NCBI GenBank assembly: GCA_015056975.1 | Contig: SVFG01000010.1 | Span: forward strand, 1-46,540 | DNA from: Lachnospiraceae bacterium | GTDB lineage: Bacteria > Bacillota > Clostridia > Lachnospirales > Lachnospiraceae | Direction: 5' to 3' | Length of the DNA: 46,540 nucleotides | In this document: positions 45,601 through 46,540 of the stretch, one piece after another | How the letters are laid out: each line of letters starts with the position of its first letter | Numbering within the stretch: position 1 is the stretch's first letter | Notes under the pieces: generated by a model | The model's input: the letters and a program-made list of their open reading frames with translations, nothing else | Told to the model about the DNA's origin: nothing | The model's database searches: none | Made by a program: the position numbers and the translations under genes

Positions 45601-46298
45601 TGTCTGAGCTAAAGATAGCAGCTATGTCAGGGTCGGACGAGGAGGCATACCATGCCTTTGAGGAAAAGGAGATTGTACCCTATATCCCTTCCTTCAAGAG
45701 GGGAGAAGAGGAAGTCTCCGGTACTGTGCGGGGAAATGCTTTCCACCGTGCTATGGAACTTATGGATTTTGAACAGCTTGTAGGTAGTGATTTTGCTACC
45801 TTCCCGGAAAGCTATGCGGTATATCAGGAAGCGTTGGATGCAACGGCTCTTAAGAAGCGATTACAGGATTATCTGCTTACTATGGTAGAGCAGCTTCGAT
45901 TGCCGGAAGAATACTATGGTGCATTGAATCAAAACAAACTGGTGCATTTTTTGCAGTCAGAGCTTGCCTATCGCATGTGGAAGGCTGAGCGTGCAGGAGC
46001 GCTTTACAGGGAACAGCCTTTTGTGCTGGGAATTGAAGCGAACCGGTTGAAACCGGAATTCCCTTCCGAAGAAAAAGTGCTGATTCAGGGAATTATAGAT
46101 GCCTTCTTTGTAGAGAACGGAGAGGTAGTGGTGCTGGATTACAAGACGGATGTCATTGATTCCATGAAAGCTTTGTGGAACCGTTATGAAGTACAGCTTG
46201 ACTACTATAGTGAAGCGTTGGAGAAACTGATGCAAATGCCTGTGAAGGCAAAGTATTTGTATTCCTTCTATTTAGAGGACTACGGAGAAAACAGATAA
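42624..46298 (+). CDS. addA: ATP-dependent helicase/nuclease subunit A
   Basis: AddA is the 3'-5' UvrD-like helicase motor and one of the two nucleases of AddAB. The 1224-residue protein begins at GTG 42624 with GGAGG just before it. Walker A is SAAAGSGKTAVL (AGSGKT at 26-31), TFTNAAAAEMRERI is motif Ia, and DEYQDSN (399-405) is the Walker B/motif II. SKNFRSR is motif III, IMSIHKSKGLEFPV is motif V and LYVALTRAKEKL is motif VI. The C-terminal nuclease has VVLDYKTD with Asp1172 and Lys1174. The length is normal for the family. No terminator other than hairpin element D follows. Confidence 0.97.
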   Translation: MAIKFTPQQQQVIELHNRNILVSAAAGSGKTAVLVERIIQMICDEEHPVDIDRLLIVTFTNAAAAEMRERIAAGIAGRLLLNPVSEHIQKQSTLLHNALITTIDSFSLFLIRNHFNEIGLDPAFRVADEGEIKLLRQEVLQELLEEAYAKKEECFFQCVEYFCPGGRESVLEKHILNLSAYAASFPWPEEWLLLRKKDYGSEDADALLNSDWGQYLKKYVDSMIIGCADKLKEARDICETPDGPYMYGELLDKEIELIERLTFCESLAEYGTRLGTVEFGRLPTKKDDSVSPLKRELAKNLRGEVKEIMKKLEEQLFATPIELTLKQGEACVEPVSVLIDLVLEFDRRMREKKQEKKLIDFSDMEHYALDILLTREEGEIKPSAVALEYRQYFHEILIDEYQDSNLVQEYLLKAVSGEEDGKFNRFMVGDVKQSIYKFRLARPELFLEKYDTYKEEGECQRIDLSKNFRSRAQVVDSVNALFSRMMSKEIGGISYDERAALYVGADYPENAGCESELLLIEKPDSSEELGAKQAEALAIAGRIKRLLKEFQVTDKETGALRPVRFKDMVILLRTNSGWDQEFKEVLEGEGIPVYITSKTGYFAATEVQQLLQFLRVLDNPRQDIAFYSVMKSVFGGFTEEEIALIRAKDKEVSLYEAVCAWAKKVADGVQGTAGEQETKHLEPVESESLQHKADAFLKMLGMYREYTSYMPIRDLLQKLLDDFNYLHYVTALPAGSKRKSNVEMLLTKASDFEKTSYFGLFHFVRYMEQLEKYEVDYGEADTLDENADVVRIMSIHKSKGLEFPVTFVAGLSKRFNMQDVNQSLIVDMDLGLATDYVDAKRRIRNKTLRRTVLSKKMREDSLSEELRVLYVALTRAKEKLILTATLENAAEKWELFKEKKTHQLTYIDFMQASGYLDFLLPVMADTGIQVSVQDTSEFLVEEFKEQVDIYERKLALENAAMYADKEALANLEARFAHRYAFANLEGLYTKTTVSELKIAAMSGSDEEAYHAFEEKEIVPYIPSFKRGEEEVSGTVRGNAFHRAMELMDFEQLVGSDFATFPESYAVYQEALDATALKKRLQDYLLTMVEQLRLPEEYYGALNQNKLVHFLQSELAYRMWKAERAGALYREQPFVLGIEANRLKPEFPSEEKVLIQGIIDAFFVENGEVVVLDYKTDVIDSMKALWNRYEVQLDYYSEALEKLMQMPVKAKYLYSFYLEDYGENR

Positions 46299-46328
46299 GT
46301 AAATATTGCAATGATGCAGGCAATCCGA

Positions 46329-46470
46329 ACAAAAGGTTACCGCTGTGCGATTTATGCGCCACGGATATGAGACTCAGGAAAACTTTGGAAGACACACTTT
46401 CCAAAGTTTTCTGCGTTTTGAGGCTCATAGAAGTGCCCGGCGCATCTGAGACACAGCAGGTATCTTTTGT
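46329..46470 (+). repeat. Long intergenic hairpin element, family 2, copy D
   Basis: Arms 46329-46347 (ACAAAAGGTTACCGCTGTG) and 46452-46470 (CACAGCAGGTATCTTTTGT) pair with small bulges. They share no sequence with the arms of copy C. The left box 46348-46375 is 27 of 28 identical to 35089-35116. On the right, GAGGCTCATA (46420-46429) and GGCGCATCTGAGAC (46439-46452) repeat the copy C boxes, with GAAGTGCCC between them where copy C has TCCGT. The apical part holds an extra hairpin, AAAACTTTGGAA with TTCCAAAGTTTT (about 46379-46410), absent from copy C. It lies 30 bases after the addA stop. Confidence 0.9.
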
Positions 46471-46498
46471 GAGGAGATGCCGTATAAATAGTGGCTTT

Positions 46499-46540
46499 CT
46501 ACACCGTCATCTGCTTTATCTGCTTTAATGCCTTTGCAAC
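46499..46540 (-). CDS. Possible C-terminal end of a minus-strand gene, cut by window edge
   Basis: Read on the minus strand, the last 42 bases give VAKALKQIKQMTV and a TAG at 46501-46499. The short amphipathic helix with low-complexity Lys/Gln looks like a natural protein end, but 13 residues are too few to identify a family. Confidence 0.3.
   Translation of the reverse strand, partial: VAKALKQIKQMTV

Overview
The window looks like a chromosomal segment of an anaerobic clostridial Firmicute, most likely Lachnospiraceae. Supporting signs are strong AGGAGG-type ribosome binding sites, sigma-A style promoters, compact intrinsic terminators, a T-box leader on tyrS, a ZTP riboswitch, clostridial AddAB, and several small proteins and DUF families typical of that group. 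This placement is inference from gene content and sequence style; no search was run.

Layout. 1-180: tail of a beta-lactamase-like serine hydrolase and a shared terminator. 180-5120: a minus-strand FMN_bind-like membrane protein, then dapF (lysine/peptidoglycan), a small alarmone synthetase, gshA and an unusual ATP-grasp ligase. 5124-7900: a glycerol-1-phosphate dehydrogenase-like enzyme (minus), a CmpB-type membrane protein and a DegV protein. 8197-11377: gatCAB. 11451-14429: two membrane proteins and guaB. 14577-17204: a GAF-PAS-GGDEF-EAL c-di-GMP protein. 17218-19300: a ZTP riboswitch controlling a split PurH (PurO-like cyclohydrolase plus stand-alone AICAR transformylase). 19409-24947: a DHH phosphoesterase, glnS, a DUF2225 protein and a MocR-type regulator. 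25059-26129: a small acidic anchored protein and a TetR regulator. 26169-30710: an AT-rich accessory cassette of a 56-aa ribbon-helix-helix protein diverging from three envelope-protein genes, with a cluster of palindromic operator candidates between them. 30759-34691: a DUF6062 protein, a frameshifted M19 dipeptidase, and a two-gene module of a HipA-like kinase plus a catalytically dead resolvase-like partner. 34745-39096: T-box/tyrS, a NagD-type phosphatase, exoA and an alkyladenine DNA glycosylase. 39173-46298: addB-addA.

The most unusual content is of two kinds. First, four long intergenic hairpin elements fall into two families (7921-8113 with 31603-31855; 35025-35215 with 46329-46470). 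Each family keeps near-identical core boxes, while the long complementary arms differ completely between copies. Second, the kinase/dead-resolvase pair resembles a rearranged HipBST-type toxin-antitoxin system in which the DNA-binding part appears to come from a serine recombinase.

Most genes are housekeeping: translation (gatCAB, glnS, tyrS), purine synthesis (guaB, split purH), repair (addAB, exoA, the glycosylase), signalling (alarmone, c-di-GMP) and thiol metabolism (gshA plus ligase). The accessory content is concentrated at 26.1-34.7 kb.
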